Positions 18,283-27,424 of a stretch of 32,196 nt of DNA are shown one piece after another. Source of the stretch: Candidatus Omnitrophota bacterium (GTDB lineage: Bacteria > Omnitrophota > Gorgyraeia > Zapsychrales > JAHFFX01); NCBI GenBank assembly GCA_023247755.1, contig JAHFFX010000008.1:1-32196 (forward strand), read 5' to 3'. A model generated the notes under the pieces. That model ran no database searches and was not told where the DNA came from. It saw only the letters and a list, made by a program, of their open reading frames with translations. How positions within the stretch are numbered: the first letter of the stretch is position 1; the number at the start of each line of letters is the position of its first letter. A program made the translations under genes and the position numbers.

Positions 18283-18285
18283 CCT

Positions 18286-19044
18286 ATGGCCTCTATCCGA
18301 AAAACAGTGATCATCGTCGGCGCAACCGAAGGCCTCGGCGCCGCCATCGCCCGCGTTTTTTATGCGCAAGGCAACACGGTCATCATCGCGGCTCGCAAGG
18401 ACAACGGCTTCGCGAAGAAATTGGGGAAGCGGGCGTTCTTTGCCCACGCCGATGCCCGCCAGGAAGCGGACCATAAATCGCTCGCGGAACTGGCCCGTCG
18501 CAAGACCGGCCGGTTGGATGTTTACATCAATTGCGCCGGTTTTTCCTTGTGGTCGCCTCTGTCCGAAGTGGACGAACTCTTCTTTCAGGAAATGATCGAC
18601 ACCAATTTGAAGGGGACCTTTTGGGGCTGCAAGACGGCGGCGGGCCTGCTGCGCCGCGGCGGGTGCATCATCAATGTGGCCAGTCTCGCCGGAAAAAGGG
18701 GCAGCGCCAACAATTCCGTTTACTGCGCCTCCAAATTCGGGGTCATCGGTCTTACCCAGGCCCTGGCCAAGGAACTGGGTCCGCGAGGGATCAGGGTGAA
18801 TGCCGTTTGTCCCGTTTATGTGGAAACCCCGGGCTTAAAGCGGGCGCTCGCGCAAAAGCACGCCCCGCCGCAGGGGAAAAGCGTGAGCGAATACTTGAAG
18901 AATTTCAGCAACCAGCAAAGCGCTCTGGGAAGATTGCCCACGGCCGATGAGGTCGCGCAGGTCTGCGTTTTCCTGGCATCGGACGCCGCTTCGGCGATCA
19001 CCGGCCAGTCGCTCAATGTGGATTGCGGCGTGCTTCCTTCTTAG
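18286..19044 (+). CDS. SDR-family oxidoreductase
   Basis: VIIVGATEGLGAAIA, INCAGFS, INVASLAG, YCASK, AITGQSLNVDCG. Confidence 0.88.
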   Translation: MASIRKTVIIVGATEGLGAAIARVFYAQGNTVIIAARKDNGFAKKLGKRAFFAHADARQEADHKSLAELARRKTGRLDVYINCAGFSLWSPLSEVDELFFQEMIDTNLKGTFWGCKTAAGLLRRGGCIINVASLAGKRGSANNSVYCASKFGVIGLTQALAKELGPRGIRVNAVCPVYVETPGLKRALAQKHAPPQGKSVSEYLKNFSNQQSALGRLPTADEVAQVCVFLASDAASAITGQSLNVDCGVLPS

Positions 19045-19128
19045 GAATCCCAATCCGTCGTACGTGTCACGTGACCCGTGCCCCGGATCACAATTTTGTG
19101 GAACGTAAGACATACCGTAGAAAGAATC

Positions 19129-19914
19129 ATGAAAAAAATCAAGCAGCATGAAAAAATCGTCGCCATTATCCCGGCGCGCATGGCGGCTTCCCGGTTCCCG
19201 GGCAAGCCCTTGGCAAAGATCCTGGACCTGCCGATGATCGAACATGTCCGTCGGCGCGTGGCGCTGTGCGAGATCCTCAGCGACGTGTATGTCGCGACCT
19301 GTGACCAGGAAATTATGGAGGAAGTACAAAAGCACGGCGGCAAGGCGGTCATGACCGCCAATACCCACGAGCGCTGCACCGACCGGGTGGAGGAGGCGGC
19401 GCGTTCCATCGACGCGGACATCGTGGTCATCGTGCAAGGCGATGAGCCGCTGTTCGTGGCGCGGACCATCGAAGCACTCGTTGCCCCCATGCTGCGGGAT
19501 GAAACGATCCCCTGCACGAACATCCTTTCTCCGATCACGAAGGAATCCGACCAGCAGGACATCAATATCATCAAGACGGTGCTCAACAAAGATCAGGACG
19601 TGCTTTATTTTTCCCGCTCGCCGATCCCTTTCCTGCGGGTCAAGTCCGATGCGCCCTTGTATCGTCAGACCGGTCTTTCGGCTTTCACGAAACCATTTTT
19701 GCGGCAGTTCGCTAAGCTTGCGCCGACCCCGCTCGAAGTGGCGGAATCGATCGATTTCCTGCGGATCCTGGAACACGGGTTTACGGTGCGCGGCGTCATT
19801 TATGATCAACCTACGATCGGAGTGGACCGGCCACCCGACGTCGCCAAGATCGAAAAGGCCATCAAAGAAACCCCGCAGCACTGGGATATTTATCAAACCA
19901 TTCTGAGAACATGA
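19129..19914 (+). CDS. KdsB-family cytidylyltransferase (CMP-ulosonate synthetase-like)
   Basis: IVAIIPARMAASRFPGKPLAKI, VIVQGDEPLF, VLYFSRSPIPF, PLEVAESIDFLRILEHG, IGVDRPPDVAKIEKAI parallel KdsB. ATG 19129 preferred over 19078. Confidence 0.85.
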   Translation: MKKIKQHEKIVAIIPARMAASRFPGKPLAKILDLPMIEHVRRRVALCEILSDVYVATCDQEIMEEVQKHGGKAVMTANTHERCTDRVEEAARSIDADIVVIVQGDEPLFVARTIEALVAPMLRDETIPCTNILSPITKESDQQDINIIKTVLNKDQDVLYFSRSPIPFLRVKSDAPLYRQTGLSAFTKPFLRQFAKLAPTPLEVAESIDFLRILEHGFTVRGVIYDQPTIGVDRPPDVAKIEKAIKETPQHWDIYQTILRT

Positions 19915-20831
19915 AAAAACTTTTTGTGGCCTTATCAACCTTCGGCGAATACGGGTCCGAACCCATTGAGTTGCTCAGATCGAGCGGCCTGGATTTCTCC
20001 GTCAACCCAACGGGCAAACGCCTCACCCCCGAGCAGATCGTTGAACTGGCCGCGGATTGCGAGGGCATCATTGCCGGCGTCGAGCCTTATAACGCTCCGG
20101 TCCTGGAACGATTGCCGCAATTGCGCTGCATCAGCCGTTGCGGCGCGGGCATCGACAATGTCGACCAGCAGAAGGCGAAAGAAATGGGAGTGGCGATCCT
20201 CAACACTCCCGATGTGGTCATTCGACCGGTGGCGGAGCTGACGGTGGCCATGATCCTCGATCTCATGCGGAATTTAAGCGTCCATGCGCAACTCATGAAG
20301 AACAGGTCCTGGCAGAAGCAGGGCGGGCATTTGCTGTCCGGGAAACACGTCGGCATCATCGGGTTCGGCCGCATCGGCCAGAAGGTCGCGCAGCTTTTGA
20401 AACCTTTTGACGTCAAGATCGGTTACTTCGATCTGCGGCAGGTCTGGATCATGATCTCGAACCGGTTCGAAGATCTGAACTCGCTTCTGGAATGGGCCGA
20501 CATCATTACCGTGCATGCCTCCATCGGGGCCCAGGGAAAACCCTTGCTGGGACGCGATGAACTGCGCCGGATGAAACCCGGCAGCTGGATCGTCAACACC
20601 GCGCGCGGCGGTCTCGTCGATGAGGACGCTTTATATGAGGCTTTAAAGAGCGGCCATTTGGCCGGGGCGGCCTTGGATGTTTTTCTTGAGGAACCTTACA
20701 CGGGAAAATTATGCGAACTGGATAACGTCGTGCTCACGCCGCATGTGGCGACGCTCACCGGGGAATCGCGTCTGGCCATGGAGATCGAGGCCAGTGAGAA
20801 TATCATCCGTTTCTTCAAGAATGGACGCTGA
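19911..20831 (+). CDS. D-isomer-specific 2-hydroxyacid dehydrogenase (phosphoglycerate dehydrogenase-like)
   Basis: HVGIIGFGRIGQKVAQ, NTARGGLVDEDAL, DVFLEEPYTG, LTPHVA; Arg/Glu/His catalytic positions readable. Confidence 0.9.
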   Translation: MKKLFVALSTFGEYGSEPIELLRSSGLDFSVNPTGKRLTPEQIVELAADCEGIIAGVEPYNAPVLERLPQLRCISRCGAGIDNVDQQKAKEMGVAILNTPDVVIRPVAELTVAMILDLMRNLSVHAQLMKNRSWQKQGGHLLSGKHVGIIGFGRIGQKVAQLLKPFDVKIGYFDLRQVWIMISNRFEDLNSLLEWADIITVHASIGAQGKPLLGRDELRRMKPGSWIVNTARGGLVDEDALYEALKSGHLAGAALDVFLEEPYTGKLCELDNVVLTPHVATLTGESRLAMEIEASENIIRFFKNGR

Positions 20832-21756
20832 CCCCATGATCTGTCCGGCCTGTTCAAACCGTTTTGATGAACAAACCGTTCCCCGCCGGGAATACCCGCT
20901 GCGGGGCAAGGAACAGGACGGCCGGCATCCGTCCTCGATCGTGTTCTGCCCGACGTGCGAACTGGGAATGGCCTGGCCGGCCCCGGTGGCCGAACAGATG
21001 GACGAGTACAATGCCGCATTTTGGGAAACGGCACAGGAACTGACGTTCGAACCCAAACGGTATCCCAACTATTACGCGCTGGCCAAGGCGCGCTGGGCCC
21101 AGATCGAAAGGAATTTGATCGAAAAGTCCGGTGAACATTGCGAGCTCGCCCTGCTCGACATCGGGGCGGGGCATGGGTTCCTGGGATGGGCGGCGGCCCG
21201 CAGCGGAAAAGTTCAGTTGAAGGAATACACGGCGGTCGAACCCGATCATACGTTCCGGCAATCCCTGGAGAATACCTGGCGGCGATCCTGGCCGTCCGTT
21301 AAATTCTTTGCCTTTGCCTCGCTGCCGCAGGTCCCGGGGCGGTTTGATCTGGTGGTCCTTTCGCACGTTTTGGAGCATCTCCCGGATCCCCGCCCGACCC
21401 TCGAATCGGTGCGGGAAAAACTTTCGCCCAACGGGATGGTGTTCATTGAAGTCCCCAACCAGGACTACCGGTTCAAACAATATCTTTTCCCGCATGTCCT
21501 TTTTTTCAACCGCCAGAGTCTGGAGACCCTCGTGCGGGGCAGCGGTCTTATGCCGGCCTTCCTGGGAGGTTTCGGCCGCCGGGTCGCCGGCCAGCCGTCC
21601 TGGGACAGCGAGCGGCTGGGGCTTCTCACCAAATCCGTTCTGAAATTAAAGGGGATCCTTCCCGTGGACCTGGTGGCCGATTTTTTGAATCGTGATCTTT
21701 GTGCCGACCGGCGCAACGAGGAAGGAACGTGGCTGAGACTTCTGGCCGGCAGGTGA
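20821..21756 (+). CDS. Zinc-ribbon SAM-dependent methyltransferase
   Basis: MICPAC...FCPTCELG zinc ribbon; [15 protein letters not shown] motif [40 protein letters not shown]. Start may be 20821 or 20836. Confidence 0.85.
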   Translation: MDADPMICPACSNRFDEQTVPRREYPLRGKEQDGRHPSSIVFCPTCELGMAWPAPVAEQMDEYNAAFWETAQELTFEPKRYPNYYALAKARWAQIERNLIEKSGEHCELALLDIGAGHGFLGWAAARSGKVQLKEYTAVEPDHTFRQSLENTWRRSWPSVKFFAFASLPQVPGRFDLVVLSHVLEHLPDPRPTLESVREKLSPNGMVFIEVPNQDYRFKQYLFPHVLFFNRQSLETLVRGSGLMPAFLGGFGRRVAGQPSWDSERLGLLTKSVLKLKGILPVDLVADFLNRDLCADRRNEEGTWLRLLAGR

Positions 21757-21757
21757 T

Positions 21758-22360
21758 ATGAAGATCTTGAGATTGATCGGTGCGGAGATAGCGGAGTGGT
21801 TCGGGCAGGTGTTGATCTGGATGCCGGGCCGGATCGGTTACCGTTTGCGCAGCGCGGTCTACCGTCGGTGTTTGGCCCGTTGCGGCAGAGGGGTCGTGAT
21901 TTCCCCCGGTTGCTTCCTGCGGGATAAAAAGAACATCAGTCTGGGCGATCACGTCACCATGGGGTCGCAGGCGCAGGTGTACGCCGCCGGGACGGGAAAA
22001 GAGCGCATTGAGATCGCCGATCACGTGCATTTTAATTCCAACGTCATGGTGAATGCCGACATGGGGGGCGAGATCTTCATCGGCCGGGATGTCATCATCG
22101 GGCCGAACGTCGTTCTGCGGGCCAGCGACCACCGGTTTTCCGATCCCCGGGTGCCGGTGCGCACGCAAGGCCACGCGGCCGGGACCATTCGGATCGGGGA
22201 TGATGTGTGGATCGGCGCGAATGTTGTGGTCTTGCCTGACGTTAACATCGGCCGGGGAGCGGTTGTCGCCGCGGGGGCGGTTGTTACTAAAAGCGTCTCG
22301 GATTACACGATCGTCGGCGGGGTGCCGGCCCGGGAGATCGGCAAAAGGGGCCGTTCATAA
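21758..22360 (+). CDS. Left-handed beta-helix O-acyl/acetyltransferase
   Basis: Hexapeptide-like repeats ([72 protein letters not shown]). Confidence 0.88.
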   Translation: MKILRLIGAEIAEWFGQVLIWMPGRIGYRLRSAVYRRCLARCGRGVVISPGCFLRDKKNISLGDHVTMGSQAQVYAAGTGKERIEIADHVHFNSNVMVNADMGGEIFIGRDVIIGPNVVLRASDHRFSDPRVPVRTQGHAAGTIRIGDDVWIGANVVVLPDVNIGRGAVVAAGAVVTKSVSDYTIVGGVPAREIGKRGRS

Positions 22361-22385
22361 TTCTTTTAGCGAAGTCGGAGAGGAC

Positions 22386-24251
22386 ATGCGGATATTGGGT
22401 GTGAATTTCGGCCATTCGGCCGCGGCGGTGTTGCTGGTGGATGGGAAGCTCGTGGCCGCCATCGAGGAAGAGAAACTTTCCCGGATCAAGGGTGCCGCGA
22501 CGTTCCCGCATCGCGCCATTGCTTTCGTTCTGCAAAAGGGCGGGCTCTTGCCGGCGCAGGTCGACCGGGTGGCCGTCGGCTGTGAACGCATCATGGAGTT
22601 CGCGTACGGTTACCGCAACCTTAATAAATATTTCTCTAGAACTTCGCCCCTTGATAAATTCCGAGGGGTTTTTTATGACGGCCTGAAAAGGGTGTTCCCT
22701 CGCGCGGATATTACCGGCGCGCTGGAAGGATTGTTCTATGAATCGCTGGGAGCCATGGGGTTTCCCCGTTCCAAGGTCAGCTTGGTCAATCATCACCTGG
22801 CCCACGCCGCCAGCGCCTATTACGCCTCTCCCTGGAAGGAGGCCTTGATCTTCACCAGCGACGGAAAAGGAGATGGTCTCTGCGGCGGCTGTTATGTCGG
22901 GCGGGGAGGAACGCTGCGCTGTGTCGATACGATCGAGGACCGCAATTCGCTGGGGCAATTCTACCAGTCGGTGACGAAATTCCTTGGTTACAAGGTCAAC
23001 CGGCATGAGGGCAAGATCACCGGACTGGCCGCCTTCGGGGATTCGGACAAGACCTTCGCCCTTATGAACAGCCTCTTGCGTTTCGACGGCGGCAGGTTTC
23101 ACAACACCTTTCATGATATTAAAGAGTTCCGCAAGGACCCGCTGGGCTATTTTCAGCGGAAGGTCGACCGCCAGGGGTTCATTCACCTTAATTACGTCAA
23201 GTCGCTGCACGGGACACTCATCGATTATGCCGTCGCCTACCAGATGTATCTCAACTTCATGGAGGATTCCATGAAGGCCTTTGAGCCCAAGGACATGGCG
23301 GCCGGGATCCAGAAGCTGGCCGAGGAGGCGACGGTCGCGTATGCGAAAGAACAGCTCAAAAGGAATCCCTGTCCCGTCATTTGTCTCGCCGGGGGCGTTT
23401 TCGCCAACGTCAAGATCAATCAGCGGGTGCGCGAAATCCCCGGGGTGAAGAATATTTTTGTCCAGCCGGCGATGGACGACGCGGGGACGGCGTTGGGCGC
23501 GGCGCTGATCGTTGCGATGAAATCGTCGGGCGGAAAACCGTGGCAGCCGCCGGCCACCGTCTATCTGGGGCCGTCGTTCACCGATCAACAGATCGAAGCG
23601 AGCCTCAAGAGATATGGTTTGAAATACCGCCGGGTCGACGACTACGAGGAAGTGTTGGGCAAGCTGATCTATGAAGGCAAGGTGATCGGCCGATTCAACG
23701 GCGGGCTGGAATGGGGGCCGCGCGCCCTGGGAAACCGTTCCATCATCGCGCGGCCCATCAAAAAGGACATCAATGACATCCTCAACGAACGCCTGCGCCG
23801 CACCGAGTTCATGCCGTTCGCGCCTTCGATGCTCGCGGAGGATGCCCCCGAATTTCTGGAAGATTATGCGCCCGAGCACGCCGCGGCGAAATATATGACC
23901 ATCACCTACAATGTCAAGAAGGAGCGGATCGACCAGATCCAGGCGGCGGTCCACGTCGACGGTACCGCGCGTCCGCAGGTTGTCTTTAAGGAGGACAACC
24001 CGTCTTTTTACAACATCATCAAATCTTATAAGAAATATTCCGGCTTCGGGGTCGTGATCAATACCAGTTTCAATATGCACGAGGAACCGATCGTTTCTTC
24101 TCCCGACGATGCCATCCGTTCCTTTCTGATCGGCGCCGTCGATGTGCTGAGCCTGGGCGCTTATATCGTGGAAGAGCGGCCAACGGGCAATCCGGAGAGG
24201 GTGGAGCTGAACTACCTCAACGAGGAGAGCAAGCAGGGAGCTTTGATCTGA
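22386..24251 (+). CDS. NodU/CmcH-family carbamoyltransferase
   Basis: MRILGVNFGHSAAAVLLVDGKLVAAIEEEKLSRIKG, NHHLAHAASAYYASPW, CLAGGVFANVKINQ, GGLEWGPRALGNRSIIARP. ORF-track start 22053 lies inside the upstream gene. Confidence 0.93.
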   Translation: MRILGVNFGHSAAAVLLVDGKLVAAIEEEKLSRIKGAATFPHRAIAFVLQKGGLLPAQVDRVAVGCERIMEFAYGYRNLNKYFSRTSPLDKFRGVFYDGLKRVFPRADITGALEGLFYESLGAMGFPRSKVSLVNHHLAHAASAYYASPWKEALIFTSDGKGDGLCGGCYVGRGGTLRCVDTIEDRNSLGQFYQSVTKFLGYKVNRHEGKITGLAAFGDSDKTFALMNSLLRFDGGRFHNTFHDIKEFRKDPLGYFQRKVDRQGFIHLNYVKSLHGTLIDYAVAYQMYLNFMEDSMKAFEPKDMAAGIQKLAEEATVAYAKEQLKRNPCPVICLAGGVFANVKINQRVREIPGVKNIFVQPAMDDAGTALGAALIVAMKSSGGKPWQPPATVYLGPSFTDQQIEASLKRYGLKYRRVDDYEEVLGKLIYEGKVIGRFNGGLEWGPRALGNRSIIARPIKKDINDILNERLRRTEFMPFAPSMLAEDAPEFLEDYAPEHAAAKYMTITYNVKKERIDQIQAAVHVDGTARPQVVFKEDNPSFYNIIKSYKKYSGFGVVINTSFNMHEEPIVSSPDDAIRSFLIGAVDVLSLGAYIVEERPTGNPERVELNYLNEESKQGALI

Positions 24252-25378
24252 TGTCGAACCCCGCCGTCACCGTCCTCATGACCGTTTACAACGGCAGCCG
24301 GTATTTACGGTCGTCCCTGGAGGCGGTCCTGGAGCAGACCTTCCGGGATTTTGAGTTTCTGATCATCGACGACTGCAGCAGCGACGATTCGGTGGCGGTC
24401 GTGCGTTCTTATCCGGACCCGCGGATTCGGCTGATCTGCAACGAAAAGAACCTCGGCCAGACAGCGAGCCTCAACAAGGGATTGCGGTTCGCCCACGCTC
24501 CCTGGGTGGCGCGCATGGACGCCGACGATCTCGCTTTCCCAACGTGGCTGGCGCGGCAGTATGAATTCGCCCAGCGGCATCCCGAACATGCGGCCGTCAG
24601 CGCCCAGGCGGTGGTTATCGACCAGGACAACCGGATCAAGAAAACTCTCGAAGCCGGTGTCTCGCCGGAAGCGGTCATGGTCAAGGCGTTGACGGCCTCT
24701 CCGGTCAATCACGTCGGGAGTCTTATGCGCAAAGACACGGTCCTTGCCGCCGGCGGTTATGACGAACGCTACAAGATCGCCGCCGATTACGATCTGTGGT
24801 GCCGGCTTTTGGCACAAGGCGAGAAATTGATCAGTACCCCGGACACTTTGGTCGCCATCCGTTTTCACCTGAGCTCGATCAGCATCCGGGAAAGCAAAAG
24901 TGTCATGTATTTTGAGCTGGTCGAGGTGATCCGGCGTAATTTTGAACGTTTGTCAGGACATCCCATAGATGCTGTTGAGGCCAATCTGGTGGCATCCTTG
25001 TTCTATGATCTGGCCGCTCTGTCGGATGCGGAGTTCATCTCGGCACGCAAGATTCTCGCTGAAGGATACCAAGGACTGTCCTCGAAAGCCGGATTAAAGG
25101 CCGAGGCCCTTTCTGCGGCGGTCGAACTGGCCTTGCGCAAACTTGACGTCAAAAGGATCTTTCTCTGCATCGAAGCCGGGACCGTGGAACCGGTCCGGCA
25201 GATCGCGAGGGAACAGATCGGCGCGAAGGGGGCGCTAAATCTGTTTTCGCTGTTATGGCTTCTGTCGTTTTTGGGGCCGGGGGGTCTGCGCACCGTGCCG
25301 GCCGTCTATGAACGTACGGTCCAGAAAAGGGCCAGGCAACGCGCCGCAGGCGACACCAACCGCCTGAAGCTCGGGTAA
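24251..25378 (+). CDS. Family 2 glycosyltransferase
   Basis: VTVLMTVYNGSRYLRSSLEAVLEQTFRDFEFLIIDDCSSDDS, ARMDADD; start overlaps upstream stop (TGATG). Confidence 0.93.
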   Translation: MSNPAVTVLMTVYNGSRYLRSSLEAVLEQTFRDFEFLIIDDCSSDDSVAVVRSYPDPRIRLICNEKNLGQTASLNKGLRFAHAPWVARMDADDLAFPTWLARQYEFAQRHPEHAAVSAQAVVIDQDNRIKKTLEAGVSPEAVMVKALTASPVNHVGSLMRKDTVLAAGGYDERYKIAADYDLWCRLLAQGEKLISTPDTLVAIRFHLSSISIRESKSVMYFELVEVIRRNFERLSGHPIDAVEANLVASLFYDLAALSDAEFISARKILAEGYQGLSSKAGLKAEALSAAVELALRKLDVKRIFLCIEAGTVEPVRQIAREQIGAKGALNLFSLLWLLSFLGPGGLRTVPAVYERTVQKRARQRAAGDTNRLKLG

Positions 25379-25408
25379 ATCGAATTTAAGGAGAGGGTCC
25401 CACCACCG

Positions 25409-27424
25409 ATGTTCCTGGTTCAGAAAAAATATAATGAGCTGCCCTGGATCGAGCTGGTGATCGTCAGCTCGATCGCATTGTTCTCGATCGGGTATGTGAC
25501 CCTCATATCGGATTTTGCCGAACAGCACATGACCTTCAGCTTCCTGAATTTTCCGATCTTCATCGGGGAAATTCTCCTGTTCGCCTGTCTGGTCATGTCC
25601 CTGGTTCTGGTCAAGCGTGGAACGATTGCGATTGAAAGATGGCATTACGGGCTGCTGATCTATATCCTTTGGCTTCTGGCGAAGGTGCTCTGGGGCTATT
25701 ACACCTTCGGGCCGCTCGCGTTTCGGAACGCGGCGCTCTTTTACTATCCGCTTTTTGCCGTCTTTTCCTACTATTCTTTCCAGCGTCTCGTCTTTGGCCA
25801 GAGAACCTTGACGGTCTTATTCTTCCCGCTGGCGCTCCTTGCGGGGGCGAACAAGGTCAACGATTATTATCTATGGGGCTACCTGGCGATCTTATTCCTG
25901 ATATCGTTCTATTCCGGACAACGCTGGATCCGCCGGGGCGGGTTCGCCCTGATCTTATGGCAATTGTATGCGCACCACTTCCTTCTGGTGGGCAGCCGAT
26001 CCCATATGGTAGGCCAGCTTGCAACGATCCTGTTCCTGACATTCTTTCTGGGGGCGATCTTCATCCCTCAACGGGCCAGTCGGTGGCTCGGGCCCTTGAT
26101 CGGGCTGGGGGTCCTGGGCATCCTGGCGCTGGGACTATGGAAATGGTCCGACGCCAATGCGGTCAAATCCATGCTCAATATCGCGAAACTCCGGGATAGA
26201 TACGCGGAATTTGATGCGGAGATCGAACAGAAGCGGGCTGATTTCAAAAGTGAGGAGCTCCATGCACAGCTCTATCACAGCAACACCTTGGGCGCGGACG
26301 GGATCAGCGCTGACAAAATCGAGGCCTTCCGAAAAGCCCTCGCGGATCAGATCGTCGTGGAATTGGTCGATTATTCGGATCAAGTGTCCCTGCATACGCG
26401 GATGACCTTTGCAAGAGATATTCAGTCCATCCTCGCGCAGGCCGAAACGGCCATCGAGGAACGCCAAAAGGAACTTTTAGGGCAAGCGAAGGCTTCCGTT
26501 GAACGCTTCGCCCAGGCGACACTGGCCGATACCTCCAGCCTTTTGCTGAATATCGATAAAGTGGACATGAAGGATTTTAAGGTTGACCTGCGCCGCAAAG
26601 GGGATCTGGCGCTGGCCAATTTCAAGGAAACGCTGAAAAGCGGAACGGTGCCGGAGTTCCCGGTCCCTGCCGAGCCCGTCAAGATGTCCGCCTACGCCCG
26701 TCAGGTCATGCTGGGCCGGGAAGCCGTGGCCAAACCGACGGCCCTTCAGGCCCAGGCTTGGATCAAGATCAATATGGATGACCTTGTTTCGGCGGCCTCG
26801 CAGAACGCTCAGCAGGCCGTTTCGAAGTTCAAAAGCGATGAAGCGGGCAAATCTTTCTCTCGGCAGGTCCAATTCGATGAATCCCTCAAGCCGAGGAATT
26901 ACCGGAATCTGGAGAATATCAGCACTCTGGTGAGCTTTCGTTCTCTGGAAACAGCGGAGAATAATATATTCTTCCGGATATTTATCTGGCGGGACATGAT
27001 CCGGGAGATGCTGGAGGAGAGGGCTTTATTAGGGATGAATTTTGGAAAACCTCAGCGTTCTATTTCACTGGAGATCCTGGGCTGGGCGGCGATCGAATGG
27101 CGCCGCGACGGCTGGATAACCCCGCATAATTCCTATTTGGATCTGATTTACCGGTCGGGGATCATCGGGGTGCTCTTGGTATTGGCTTTGATCGTTTTAT
27201 TTGTTCATTTGGTCCGGGTTTTCCTCGTCACCCGCTCTTGGGAGGGGGGATTGCTGATGAGTGCCATCCTTTACTGGATGGTGATCGCCAATTTTCTCGT
27301 TTTTCTGGAATTACCCTATAATGCGATTCCCTTCTGGAGTTTTTTGGGGGCCACCGTGGCTTTTGCGAATCGCAAACGGGCGGAAAGACGGCCAGGGAAG
27401 AAAGAACCGGTATATCACTTATGA
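25409..27424 (+). CDS. Wzy/WaaL-like O-antigen polymerase/ligase with long hydrophilic insertion
   Basis: Polytopic N-terminus, FFRIFIWRDMIREMLEERALLGMNFGKP and PHNSYLDLIYRSGIIGVLLV Wzy_C-like motifs; about 260 aa charged segment in between; RBS aaggagag. Confidence 0.8.
   Translation: MFLVQKKYNELPWIELVIVSSIALFSIGYVTLISDFAEQHMTFSFLNFPIFIGEILLFACLVMSLVLVKRGTIAIERWHYGLLIYILWLLAKVLWGYYTFGPLAFRNAALFYYPLFAVFSYYSFQRLVFGQRTLTVLFFPLALLAGANKVNDYYLWGYLAILFLISFYSGQRWIRRGGFALILWQLYAHHFLLVGSRSHMVGQLATILFLTFFLGAIFIPQRASRWLGPLIGLGVLGILALGLWKWSDANAVKSMLNIAKLRDRYAEFDAEIEQKRADFKSEELHAQLYHSNTLGADGISADKIEAFRKALADQIVVELVDYSDQVSLHTRMTFARDIQSILAQAETAIEERQKELLGQAKASVERFAQATLADTSSLLLNIDKVDMKDFKVDLRRKGDLALANFKETLKSGTVPEFPVPAEPVKMSAYARQVMLGREAVAKPTALQAQAWIKINMDDLVSAASQNAQQAVSKFKSDEAGKSFSRQVQFDESLKPRNYRNLENISTLVSFRSLETAENNIFFRIFIWRDMIREMLEERALLGMNFGKPQRSISLEILGWAAIEWRRDGWITPHNSYLDLIYRSGIIGVLLVLALIVLFVHLVRVFLVTRSWEGGLLMSAILYWMVIANFLVFLELPYNAIPFWSFLGATVAFANRKRAERRPGKKEPVYHL

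Noticed and set aside
12474-20831. 8-amino-3,8-dideoxy-octulosonate (Kdo8N) or sialic/legionaminic acid pathway
   Set aside because: No aminotransferase, NeuB-type synthase or UDP-GlcNAc 2-epimerase is recognisable in the window, so those known routes do not fit.
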